Source of the DNA: JAFGFY01 sp964520425
GTDB lineage: Bacteria > Desulfobacterota > DSM-4660 > Desulfatiglandales > HGW-15
Reading direction: 5' to 3'
Length of the DNA stretch: 64,000 bases
Assembly: GCA_964520425.1 (NCBI GenBank)
Contig: CAZFMX010000007.1
Span: 6,580-70,579, forward strand
The notes below the pieces were generated by a model that searched no databases, was not told where the DNA came from, and was given only the letters and a program-made list of their open reading frames with translations. Numbering within the stretch: the first letter of the stretch is position 1; each line of letters begins with the position of its first letter. Position numbers and translations under genes: made by a program. Positions 8,254-15,942 of this stretch are shown piece after piece.

Positions 8254-8490
8254 TGATATAATGAAAATAGTAGAGTGCTTATTGAGCCGCCAAGCAGCTT
8301 AAACAATAAAGGGTGATTTTTCAATACAAATCAAGGCCAACAGAACCGTCATGACAAATTGACCTGTCTTTTCAATGTCTTACTATACATGCTACCAAAG
8401 GAACCCAAAGACGCAAGAACACATGAGCAGATCTTTGAACCACAATCTTGTCGACATCGACATAGTAATCGAAAACACATTATGATTATT

Positions 8491-8820
8491 CTAGTGTCGT
8501 GTCTCAGAATTAACTTGAATAATAAGTACCTGCTGCACAAACTCAAAGGGGACATGGGGGCCTCTTTTCAGTTCCACCACCCAAAAGACACCCAAGCCTG
8601 TTACCGCCCCCAAAGAGGACAGCGTTCGGTGGACAGGCACAAGGAATGCCCGTCGCTGTGGGTACATTGTTCGTGGGGCTGCTTCATAATATGCAAAATG
8701 ATGGTGCCGTTCCACGACCTCTGGATAGATGGTGGTGAAACTGAAAAGAGGCCCCCATACCCCCAACATGTCATAGAACCGGCTAAAATTATGTAAGGTA
8801 TTTCTGGGACACGACACTAG
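8491..8820. mobile_element. CTAG-bordered inverted-repeat element, copy C1, with nested insert
   Basis: 330 bases. The ends CTAGTGTCGTGTCTCAGAA and TTCTGGGACACGACACTAG are inverted repeats with one mismatch. The outer parts match the 111-base copy at 29892-30002. Here about 220 bases with their own 28-base inverted repeats (8554-8581 and 8731-8758) split the element. No open reading frame with a recognisable product is inside. The C-TA-G borders fit insertion by an IS630/Tc1-type transposase with TA duplication. Confidence 0.8.
8554..8758. repeat. Insert in copy C1 with 28-base inverted repeats
   Basis: The arms at 8554-8581 and 8731-8758 (left arm beginning ATGGGGGCCTCTTTTCAG) differ at one position only and enclose 149 bases. 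The interior can pair further, for example GCCTGT with ACAGGC near 8594-8636. It could be a second small element inserted into the first, or a structured RNA. Confidence 0.7.
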
Positions 8821-8879
8821 CAAAACAATGGCTATGCTCTTCTTGGCGGTGAATCAGAGCATGCCTTGCTCCTCTCCCT

Positions 8880-8908
8880 TTGACACACATGGGCAAATCC
8901 CGTATACT
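8880..8908 (+). promoter_or_regulatory. Sigma70-type promoter of the thiolase
   Basis: TTGACA at 8880-8885 and TATACT at 8903-8908 are separated by exactly 17 bases. The position is about 85 bases ahead of the thiolase start and just outside the inverted-repeat element. Confidence 0.8.
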
Positions 8909-8991
8909 CCGCCTCACCAAATTCGAATGAAGAGCAATAATCAGGAATCGTAGCGTACCTTAAAATCATAGAAATGAACAAGGAGAAGAAC

Positions 8992-10167
8992 ATGAAAGAT
9001 GTGGTCATCGTCAGTGCGGCCCGAACCCCTTTAGGGGCCTTTAATGGGACTATAGGGAAGATATCCGCGACCAAACTCGGCGCTATCGTCATTGAGGAAG
9101 CAGTTAAACGAGCAGGAATTGATAGAGAAGTCGTGAATGAAGTCATGATGGGAATGGTTCTTCCATGCGGGTATGGTCAGAATCCTGCTAAACAGGCCGC
9201 TGTTCAGGCAGGTATGCCCTGGGAAGTGGAATGCATTACCGTGAATAAGGTCTGCGGATCTTCCTTGAAAACGGTGATGCTTGCAGCCCAGGCCATTCAG
9301 GTCGGGGACGCCGATGTGGTGGTCGCCGGCGGAATGGAGAGCATGAGCCTAGCTCCATATTATTTGGATAAGGCTCGGACAGGTTATCGAATGGGTCCCG
9401 GGACTCTTGAAGACCACATGGTTCATGACGGCCTTTGGGATATTGTCAATGATTTTCACATGGGCATTTCTAACGAACTCTGCTCGGAAAAGTATCATAT
9501 CAGCAGAGAGGATCAGGACAGATTCGCGGTCGAGTCATACCGCAGAGCTCTGGATGCCATCCAGTCCGGGAGATTCAAGGATGAGATTGTCCCTGTCGAG
9601 ATTCCTCAACGCAAGGGGGATCCGATTCTTTTTGACCGGGATGAATGCCCGAGAGAAACAAGCTATGAAATCATGGCAAAGATGCCTGGCGCATTCAAGA
9701 AAGACGGCAAAGGAACAGCAGGCAATGCGTCCATCATCAGCGACGGCGCTGCAGCGGTTGTGGTCATGTCCAGAGATAAGGCCGAGGAAATGGGGTGTGA
9801 AATACTCACCACAATCGGGGCCCAGGCCTCTTATGGGATAGACATGAAGTATGTGTTGGTCGCTCCTATCTGGGCGGTTCCAAAATGTCTGGCAAAGGAA
9901 GGGATCTCTCAGGATGATGTGGATCTTTTCGAGGTTAATGAGGCCTTTAGTGGATCTTCAGTCGCCATATTGCGAGAACTCAATCTGGATCCTGAAAAGG
10001 TGAACGTGAACGGTGGTGCCGTTGCCCTGGGCCATCCGATCGGTGCGAGTGGTTGCAGGGTACTGATCACATTACTCCATGAGATGATCAGAAGGGATAA
10101 GAAGATAGGCTTGGCTACTCTATGTCTGGGTGGTGGTGAAGCAGTGGCATTGGTCATCAAACGATAA
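8992..10167 (+). CDS. Acetyl-CoA acetyltransferase (thiolase)
   Basis: 391 residues from the ATG at 8992, which has AAGGAG six bases upstream; an ATG at 8974 overlaps that site. Catalytic residues fall exactly where expected for biosynthetic thiolases: Cys88 in NKVCGSSLK, His348 in GHPIGASG, and Cys378 in LCLGGGEA. It condenses or cleaves acyl-CoA and acetyl-CoA in the cytoplasm. The nucleophile loop reads CGSSLKTV rather than the common CGSGLRAV, and the last motif has GGGEA instead of GGGMG, so substrate preference may differ from acetoacetyl-CoA thiolases. It stands alone with its own promoter. Confidence 0.92.
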   Translation: MKDVVIVSAARTPLGAFNGTIGKISATKLGAIVIEEAVKRAGIDREVVNEVMMGMVLPCGYGQNPAKQAAVQAGMPWEVECITVNKVCGSSLKTVMLAAQAIQVGDADVVVAGGMESMSLAPYYLDKARTGYRMGPGTLEDHMVHDGLWDIVNDFHMGISNELCSEKYHISREDQDRFAVESYRRALDAIQSGRFKDEIVPVEIPQRKGDPILFDRDECPRETSYEIMAKMPGAFKKDGKGTAGNASIISDGAAAVVVMSRDKAEEMGCEILTTIGAQASYGIDMKYVLVAPIWAVPKCLAKEGISQDDVDLFEVNEAFSGSSVAILRELNLDPEKVNVNGGAVALGHPIGASGCRVLITLLHEMIRRDKKIGLATLCLGGGEAVALVIKR

Positions 10168-10186
10168 ATTTTCGTAATAGGATGGA

Positions 10187-10223
10187 GGGGACCTCCCTCA
10201 CCCTCACCCGGGATCCCCTTTTT
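10187..10223 (+). terminator. Possible terminator after the thiolase
   Basis: GGGGA (10187-10191) can pair with TCCCC (10214-10218), followed by TTTTT. The stem is short and the loop long, so it is a weak candidate. Confidence 0.4.
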
Positions 10224-10268
10224 ATACAAGGCCTTTCATAGGGTCTTCTACGAATAGTGAGACTCTGT

Positions 10269-10709
10269 TTAGCCTCGAGAATCGTCTCTATAACTCACCC
10301 AAGAGCTTCTTCTTTCTCTGCCGCTCCTTCGCTCTATAAAGGTCACTTCAGGCGGTGCTTGTCTATCATTTGTGGAACGGCGCCCATCGGTAGCTAAGTC
10401 TCTTCTCTTGGAAAATTCCGGATAGAGTTTCTCTTCACAATCCGGGCAGATACTGTGCGAAAATTCCACTTGGATGTGACTCGCAATGTAAGGCTCGATT
10501 TCATACCAGAGGCCATTGTTGTCGCGAATCTTCTTGCAGGAAGAGCAAATGGGGAGAATACCGCTTAATGTCTCCAACTGAGTGAGTGCATTCTGAAGTT
10601 TTGCAACAAGTTCTTTTTGCTCCCCCTCTTTCCGTTTCATTTCAATGATCTGGATCTCAAGCTCCTTGATCCTGTGTCTCAATTTTTCATGGGTTGATTT
10701 CCTCAGCAT
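10269..10709 (-). CDS. Free-standing coiled-coil plus Cys-cluster signalling module
   Basis: 146 residues from the ATG at 10709, with GGAGAAGGAG upstream; the longer frame to 10772 adds a basic stretch before this site. Residues about 5-50 form a coiled coil. Then comes LSGILPICSSCKKIRD, with later Cys in HSICPDCEEKLYPEF: two CxxC pairs that could hold a metal. This module is usually the C-terminal tail of PAS kinases or response regulators in deltaproteobacteria. Here it has no receiver or sensor domain. A charged Arg-rich tail follows (RRSTNDRQAPPEVTFIERRS). Function unknown. Confidence 0.75.
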   Translation of the reverse strand: MLRKSTHEKLRHRIKELEIQIIEMKRKEGEQKELVAKLQNALTQLETLSGILPICSSCKKIRDNNGLWYEIEPYIASHIQVEFSHSICPDCEEKLYPEFSKRRDLATDGRRSTNDRQAPPEVTFIERRSGRERRSSWVSYRDDSRG

Positions 10710-11000
10710 AGGAAAACTCCTTCTCCGTTTTTTCCTTACAGGGCAAACTCTATATAATGGGTTCAAAACCAATTTACTATACCATATGTTGATCTTTCCT
10801 TCAAGGATCTGATTTTTCCGGCTCTTCCCACAGATTCTTAGTTATTGACATGGTATCTTGCGTTTATTACCCTTTTTGGGGTTTAAGCTGTCCCCTCAAC
10901 GTTGCATGATGGCCCTACTTTTCTACTTATCATAGTGCTTTCTTGAAAGCAGCTGTATTCGGTGTGGATTGCGTAACTAAGAATAAGGAAATATCTATCT

Positions 11001-11105
11001 GGTGTTGTGTCTCAGAATTGACTTATAATAAGTACCTGCTGCACAGATTCAAAGGGGGCATGGAACGGGTTAAAATTATGGAAGATATTTCTTAGACACG
11101 ACATT
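11001..11105. mobile_element. Degenerate inverted-repeat element, copy C2
   Basis: 105 bases related to the copies at 8491 and 29892. The ends GGTGTTGTGTCTCAGAATTG and ATTTCTTAGACACGACAT are diverged, and the interior retains AATAAGTACCTGCTGCACA and TTAAAATTATGGAAG. It lacks the CTAG borders of the other copies and lies just ahead of the flavodoxin gene. Confidence 0.65.
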
Positions 11106-11139
11106 AAATCCTAACCTATTAATATTACGGAGGTAACAC

Positions 11140-11754
11140 ATGGAAAGGCGAGATTTTATCAAACTGGGATTGGCAGGGTTCGGCACCATGGCCATGACCG
11201 ACAATGCGTGGGCTCTCAAGTACTATCCAAGGCCCTCTGACAAGAAATATGCCGTGCTTTATGGAACCTGGTACGGAACCTCCCGTGACGCCGCAGTATG
11301 GATCTCTGAGGGGATGGGTGGGATCGCCGATGTCTTTGATGCACGTGAAAACCCTGATCTCAAGGGGTTTGATCACATCGTTATCGGTGGATCCATTCAA
11401 AGCGGGGTCACTCCCAAAGAGCTGCAAAATTACATCACAAAGAACAAGGGATGGCTGCAACCCAAAGTTCGGGGCTTGTTTGCCGTATGCGGCAATGGGG
11501 AACGCCCGGTCGGACCGCAACAAACCGCTATGTATATAGATAATCATTTGGCCAAACTGTGCGGGGTCAACAATGTCCCGTCAAGGGTGTTCAACGGCAG
11601 AATCACAAAATCATTGATGGAACCTGAGGTAACCAAAATGATGGAGGAAATGTATCCCCGAATGGTGGGCAAGCCATTGGAGGACTACGACCTTCTCAAA
11701 CGCACGGATTGTATGGCCTTCGGAAAAGAAATCCTGGAAAGCATAACCCCTTAA
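11140..11754 (+). CDS. Tat-exported flavodoxin-domain protein
   Basis: 204 residues with CGGAGGT as Shine-Dalgarno. The N-terminus MERRDFIKLGLAGFG is a twin-arginine signal with a hydrophobic stretch, so the protein is predicted to be folded in the cytoplasm and exported. The rest resembles flavodoxins of the HemG type: AVLYGTWYGTSRDAA as the FMN phosphate loop, DHIVIGGSIQSG as a flavin-binding strand. Most flavodoxins stay in the cytoplasm, so an exported FMN protein may serve periplasmic electron transfer. It is followed 14 bases later by the HD protein. Confidence 0.8.
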   Translation: MERRDFIKLGLAGFGTMAMTDNAWALKYYPRPSDKKYAVLYGTWYGTSRDAAVWISEGMGGIADVFDARENPDLKGFDHIVIGGSIQSGVTPKELQNYITKNKGWLQPKVRGLFAVCGNGERPVGPQQTAMYIDNHLAKLCGVNNVPSRVFNGRITKSLMEPEVTKMMEEMYPRMVGKPLEDYDLLKRTDCMAFGKEILESITP

Positions 11755-11768
11755 ATTGCATAAAGGAC

Positions 11769-12347
11769 ATGACAGGGATGATCCCTACTACTGAGCAGTG
11801 TCTTGAGTTGATGACTCAATATGGTATGTTAGACAACATTAAAAACCATTCCATCATGGTGGAGAAGATCGCCCATGTCATTACCTTCCACCTTAAAGAG
11901 TCGGGTGCTTTTCACCTTTCTCTGGAAAGAATCTCAGCAGGGGCCCTTTTGCACGATATCGGAAAGACGCGTGGCCTTGATGAGGGGGAAACCTATACTT
12001 GGAACCACGCGGATATAGGAAAAACCATTTGCCTGGAAAACAACTTGGATGAGATCGCCGACATCGTAAGGGAGCATGTGCGTCTAGATGATTTTGATCC
12101 TGACGGGGACATCAATGAAAGAGAAATCGTCTACTATGCGGACAAACGGGTCACTCATGAAAGGATCGTCGGTTTGGAGGAACGGACTGAATATCTCCTC
12201 GATCATTACGCCAAAGAGGATGAAATTCGCGCCAAAAGGATCAAAGAGAACATGGCCATATGCGCTAGAGTCGAAAAGAAATTGTTCGCACATCTTCCCT
12301 TTGAACCCCTTGAAATGGCTTCAATAATCGATAGAATGGACAAGTGA
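11769..12347 (+). CDS. HD-domain phosphohydrolase-like protein
   Basis: About 192 residues. HD residues are visible in order: His in KNHSIMVEKIAHV, His-Asp in GALLHDIGKTR, His in TWNHADIG and a downstream REHVR. Such proteins are metal-dependent phosphohydrolases acting on nucleotides or phosphate esters; the substrate is unknown. The start is not certain: ATG at 11769 (close to AAAGG) or 11778 (better spacing). The gene ends eight bases ahead of the assembly gap, and its 3' end is repeated on the far side of the gap. Confidence 0.8.
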   Translation: MTGMIPTTEQCLELMTQYGMLDNIKNHSIMVEKIAHVITFHLKESGAFHLSLERISAGALLHDIGKTRGLDEGETYTWNHADIGKTICLENNLDEIADIVREHVRLDDFDPDGDINEREIVYYADKRVTHERIVGLEERTEYLLDHYAKEDEIRAKRIKENMAICARVEKKLFAHLPFEPLEMASIIDRMDK

Positions 12348-12355
12348 TATTGATT
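12301..12355. repeat. 55-base direct duplicate, left flank of the gap
   Basis: Bases 12301-12355 are identical to 12456-12510. They include the last codons of the HD gene. The copies abut the run of N exactly on both sides, the signature of two contigs that overlap by a k-mer and were scaffolded without being merged. Confidence 0.95.
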
Positions 12356-12455
12356 NNNNNNNNNNNNNNNNNNNNNNNNNNNNNNNNNNNNNNNNNNNNN
12401 NNNNNNNNNNNNNNNNNNNNNNNNNNNNNNNNNNNNNNNNNNNNNNNNNNNNNNN
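12356..12455. other. Assembly gap, 100 N
   Basis: A run of exactly 100 N joins two contigs. Identical 55-base flanks suggest that the true gap is zero and that removing the N run with one flank would restore the native sequence. Confidence 0.98.
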
Positions 12456-12510
12456 TTGAACCCCTTGAAATGGCTTCAATAATCGATAGAATGGACAAGT
12501 GATATTGATT
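12456..12510. repeat. 55-base direct duplicate, right flank of the gap
   Basis: Identical to 12301-12355; see that entry. It carries a second copy of the tail of the HD gene, which is not a gene here. Confidence 0.95.
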
Positions 12511-12517
12511 TTCCCCA

Positions 12518-13048
12518 TCACTTGTTTCCATAGGCATTCCTGTGGACATGATCAAAGAGAAGGGTTTCCTTTTTGTGCCCCGGTTTCTTCTCATCAGGAT
12601 ATCCCACGGCCATGATGGATTCGACCTCAAGGTGTTCAGGGATGTTAAGGAGTTGGGCGATATATTCTCCTGCAGTCTGCTTGTCATTGTGCATTCTTTC
12701 TCTAATCTGTATCCAACAGCTTCCAAGACCAAGAGATTCAGCAGCCAGATGAATGAAAATGGATGCGATGGAGCAGTCTTCCACCCATACATCGCATTTG
12801 ACGGGATCCCCACAAACCACAATACCAAGAGGAGCCCCTTTGAGGAATGTGGAACCACGGGGCTTTGATTGTGAGAGTTTTACCAGACAATCCCGATCAT
12901 TGACAACAATGAATTCCCAGGGGTTGCGACCCATGGAGGATGGAGAGCGCAGTGCGACTTCAACAAGTCTTTCTATCTTTTTTTCTTCAACCTGTTGGTC
13001 TTTGAACTTCCTGATACTTCTTCGTTTTTCAATAAGCGAAAAGAACAT
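12518..13048 (-). CDS. Nitroreductase family protein
   Basis: 176 residues, GAGGAGAG Shine-Dalgarno. The N-terminus, LIEKRRSIRKFKDQQVEEKKI, and RSPSSMGRNPWEFIVV are the FMN-binding hallmarks of the family; AAESLGLGSCWIQIR is the dimer-interface helix, and MAVGYPDEKK the usual C-terminal loop. It reduces nitro groups, quinones or other acceptors with NAD(P)H in the cytoplasm. The specific substrate is unknown. It converges with the HD gene across the gap. Confidence 0.92.
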   Translation of the reverse strand: MFFSLIEKRRSIRKFKDQQVEEKKIERLVEVALRSPSSMGRNPWEFIVVNDRDCLVKLSQSKPRGSTFLKGAPLGIVVCGDPVKCDVWVEDCSIASIFIHLAAESLGLGSCWIQIRERMHNDKQTAGEYIAQLLNIPEHLEVESIMAVGYPDEKKPGHKKETLLFDHVHRNAYGNK

Positions 13049-13692
13049 AACGACTCTCCTCTGGTAATAGCTTTTCTCTATTCATCCTTTGAATCCTTAC
13101 AGCTAGTCAACCCGCCGTATATCATGTCAAATGACGTGTCAATGACTATCTATTGAGTTTTTAACCATTCTGAATTAGGATTTCCTGAAGAAGCCCGTAT
13201 GGGAGTAGAATCAAGGTCATTGACTTGAATCAATTACCACGGAACGGTTGGATTCTACAACATCAAACCATATTGAATCCTAGCTTATAAACCCTAATGT
13301 TGCACAAGCCGAGGATGCTGCAGATCCGAGGCGTCAAGGGTGAAGCTGTAGTCACATACCGCGAATCCTTGACCAGCCTTCGCCAAGGCTTCGGACCGGC
13401 AGGCAACAAAGGAGATGTAGTATCCTCGGCTTCTCCATAGGATTAAAAACATGACAAATGAATTTGATGATCCTGGAATTCACATTTGCTTATTTCTGGG
13501 AATAACCTCGCATTACGCAAAACGCCTTGTGATTATTGGTTTTCAAACCCTCATGTCATGTTTTTATGCGACGTTAGGGTAAACAAAGGTCTGGACAAGC
13601 ACATTACCCAAAGACTAACTTAGTCTGTAGTAGGACTCTAATTACTTCTTGAAGAAGAAACAGTAACAATGACTATCCTTATCTCATAAACA
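13049..13692. other. Non-coding stretch with a small inverted repeat
   Basis: About 640 bases with no convincing gene. It holds the inverted repeat listed at 13309-13433. The remainder shows no recognised signal. Confidence 0.6.
13309..13433. repeat. Imperfect inverted-repeat unit
   Basis: AGCCGAGGATGCTGCAGATC at the left and GAGATGTAGTATCCTCGGCT at the right are imperfect inverted repeats, enclosing about 85 bases that include CAAGGCTTCGG. It looks like a small dispersed repeat, but only one copy lies in this window. Confidence 0.5.
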
Positions 13693-14625
13693 GTGAGTGT
13701 TTCAATGAATATGTTGTTTGACGTATTGACTTTAGTCGCCTGCCTGGCAGGCCTCTGGATAGGTGCCAATTGGGTAGTGGAGAGTTCAGTCCGCACCGCC
13801 AGAAAAATTGGGATTTCCCAACTGATCATCGGCCTGACCATCGTATCCTTTGGAACCTCAGCCCCAGAGTTCGCGGTTTCCGCTATCGCAGCCCTAAAAG
13901 GGCATGGGAACATCTCAGCTGGCAATGTGGTGGGATCGAACATTTTTAACTTAGGGCTTATCTTGGGCGGAGTCGCATTAGTCCGACCAATCAGCACATC
14001 TAAAACTATCGTTAAGCGGGACGGAAGTGTGCTGGTTTTTACTACCTTTTTGCTGTTGCTGCTTTTCAGGGATCTGTACCTCACATTTTGGGAAGGTCTG
14101 CTTTTATTATGCCTTTTGGTGGCCTACATTTTATTCCTGTTTTTTTCCCGGCAGACAGTCAGTGATGAGATATCCGGCGGATCTTTCAGATGGTACCACC
14201 CACCCGTGCTTCTCATCGGCATTGCACTCATTCTCCTGAGCAGCCATTTTCTGGTTGCTTCGGCCATATCTGTCGCCCGGGCTTTCGATATTTCCGAATG
14301 GGTGATCGGCGTTACGGTCGTTGCCCTGGGAACCTCAATACCAGAACTGGCCACTTCTCTGGTAGCCGTTTTGAGAGGTCATCACGACCTTTCGGCAGGA
14401 AATCTTGTGGGAAGCGATATATTCAATCTGCTGGGTGTTCTCGGTGTTGCTGGAACCCTGGAACCTATGACCGTGAGTTCCGAGGCATACAGCAGTCTGC
14501 TTCTTTTGTGTGGCATGGTCATCATCGTCGTGGCCATGATGAGAACCGGATGGCAGATCTCGCGGATTGAAGGGACAACGCTGGTATGCATGGCTATCGT
14601 GTGGTGGATAACGTATTTCATATAA
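13693..14625 (+). CDS. Calcium/sodium antiporter (CaCA family, YrbG-like)
   Basis: 310 residues with about ten hydrophobic helices. Two inverted alpha repeats are clear: GTSAPEFAVSAIAALKG with GNVVGSNIFN in the first half, GTSIPELATSLVAVLRG with GNLVGSDIFN in the second. The acidic residues in these motifs bind Ca2+ and Na+. It exchanges the cations across the inner membrane. The start is GTG at 13693 or ATG at 13705; neither has a good Shine-Dalgarno. Monocistronic and convergent with the methyltransferase. Confidence 0.92.
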   Translation: MSVSMNMLFDVLTLVACLAGLWIGANWVVESSVRTARKIGISQLIIGLTIVSFGTSAPEFAVSAIAALKGHGNISAGNVVGSNIFNLGLILGGVALVRPISTSKTIVKRDGSVLVFTTFLLLLLFRDLYLTFWEGLLLLCLLVAYILFLFFSRQTVSDEISGGSFRWYHPPVLLIGIALILLSSHFLVASAISVARAFDISEWVIGVTVVALGTSIPELATSLVAVLRGHHDLSAGNLVGSDIFNLLGVLGVAGTLEPMTVSSEAYSSLLLLCGMVIIVVAMMRTGWQISRIEGTTLVCMAIVWWITYFI

Positions 14626-14693
14626 AGGAGAAAGGGGAAAGGTTCATCCGGATAATGAGTACGAATTTTAAGAGATATTCCCTAACACGAAAT

Positions 14694-14724
14694 GAATGGT
14701 GATGAGGTCTTTTCTTCACCATTC
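14694..14724. terminator. Inverted repeat between convergent genes
   Basis: GAATGGTGA (14694-14702) and TCACCATTC (14716-14724) pair perfectly around a 13-base loop. It follows the antiporter gene and faces the methyltransferase end. There is no T-run, so it may stabilise transcripts rather than terminate them. Confidence 0.4.
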
Positions 14725-14813
14725 GTGCGCTATTCAACTGAGGTGTAACCTCATATTGTTGCGCGTTCGCTAACTGGATGAAACAGAAAGAAACAGGAGA
14801 AGCATTGAGTTCC

Positions 14814-15428
14814 CTATGTCTTTCTGTAAAGGGCGATGATCCCTTCGAGGGGCCTTTGAGGGGTAAGGAGTTTCAATCCATTGATTTTGGGCAGAATCTT
14901 ATCCAGGCCATAGACCATGAATAAAGCCCCCTTTTTCGCCTTTCGGACTATCAACTCCGAGAATTCCTCGTACATGGACAGGTACGTGTAGAAGAGATCG
15001 AATTCCTCAAAACCTGTGCCCGTTCTATTCTTAACAGCCTCATGGGTTTCATCCTCAAGGGTATCGCCAAGAAAGAGAGAGATGTTGTCGGGGGGAAGAG
15101 GAAGTCGGGCAATCTTCAGGGCGTGTTCCAATTCCGTTTTCACTGGGACATGCTCATCCATGATCCATTCGTTGAGCTCTATGCCGATGGACCTTCCGGT
15201 CACATAGCTCATGAGCACATTGACCCTGCCATCGGCGCAACCCATATCCAAGAATAGGCACTTCTGGGGGATAAGAAGAGACCGGGCTATAAGATGATCC
15301 ACGACCGCTTTCACTCGCCCCAGATCACTGGATCGCCTAAAACCCATAGAGCCGATGTGCCCCACCTTTCTCTGATCATAAAAGTCTACGACGGCCTGAA
15401 GGGTCTTTTCTAGTATATCCGGATTCAT
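14814..15428 (-). CDS. SAM-dependent methyltransferase-like protein
   Basis: About 204 residues from the ATG at 15428; longer frames to 15458 or 15512 are possible but overlap the upstream gene further. LFLDMGCADGRVNVL is the SAM-binding motif I, followed by the acidic strand end SIGIELN. LFYTYLSMYEEF is a motif II-like region. The methyl acceptor cannot be inferred. Its 5' end overlaps the Cys-cluster gene by about 50 bases, so the two are translationally coupled. It is the last gene of the hsp20 / Lon-like operon. Confidence 0.7.
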   Translation of the reverse strand: MNPDILEKTLQAVVDFYDQRKVGHIGSMGFRRSSDLGRVKAVVDHLIARSLLIPQKCLFLDMGCADGRVNVLMSYVTGRSIGIELNEWIMDEHVPVKTELEHALKIARLPLPPDNISLFLGDTLEDETHEAVKNRTGTGFEEFDLFYTYLSMYEEFSELIVRKAKKGALFMVYGLDKILPKINGLKLLTPQRPLEGIIALYRKT

Positions 15429-15936
15429 AGGCTCTGAGTTCTTTCTTGATCCGCTCATGCAAGAGGAAGAGACTTTCCAGCTCAACACCTTCTTTTTCTC
15501 GAAGAACGGCAATCTTGGAGGGATTGATACGATTTTCTATCTTCTTGCAGAGATAATTGACGCAGATAACCTGGCGGGCGATCAGGAGGCAACCGTCCGG
15601 GCCTAGAAAAAAGCAACTCGAAGGATCAGATCTTTGTTTGGGTAATTGAATACCCAACAAAAGGTTTATGAAGAGGAGAGTGACGTCGTACTTGTTTTCC
15701 AACCCAGCGCCGCAGCATGATCCTCCTTCCCGCTCTTCGCATCTCCTACATTCATCCGCTACTCCTGCCAACGCCATCTCTGTACTGGAGGCACAGACGG
15801 CCTCCTCTAGCTGGTTTAATAGGACCACACTCCTTTCATCTCTCAAAAATTTATCGCCTATCTCTTGATAGCAGATCTCAGCCCAGGAGATCTTCTCTTC
15901 TACGGACCTACTGATCGGGTTGTCTGGGTTGGGCAT
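15376..15936 (-). CDS. Cysteine-cluster protein (YkgJ-like), function unknown
   Basis: 186 residues. It contains CRRCEEREGGSCCG, later SCFFLGPDGCLLIARQVIC and NYLC: eight or more Cys with the spacing of metal-chelating YkgJ-type domains. No catalytic motif is visible. AAGGA precedes the ATG. It starts six bases after the Lon-like stop and overlaps the methyltransferase, so it is cotranscribed with both. A role in metal or Fe-S handling is only a guess. Confidence 0.65.
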   Translation of the reverse strand: MPNPDNPISRSVEEKISWAEICYQEIGDKFLRDERSVVLLNQLEEAVCASSTEMALAGVADECRRCEEREGGSCCGAGLENKYDVTLLFINLLLGIQLPKQRSDPSSCFFLGPDGCLLIARQVICVNYLCKKIENRINPSKIAVLREKEGVELESLFLLHERIKKELRAYESGYTRKDPSGRRRLL

Positions 15937-15942
15937 GAAAGA

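Noticed and set aside
8359..8796. 145-residue frame over element C1
   Set aside because: It runs across the inverted repeats of the element, has no Shine-Dalgarno and no protein-like composition.
12265..12858. Minus-strand frames running through the N gap
   Set aside because: They exist only because N bases do not create stops, and they overlap the nitroreductase and HD genes.
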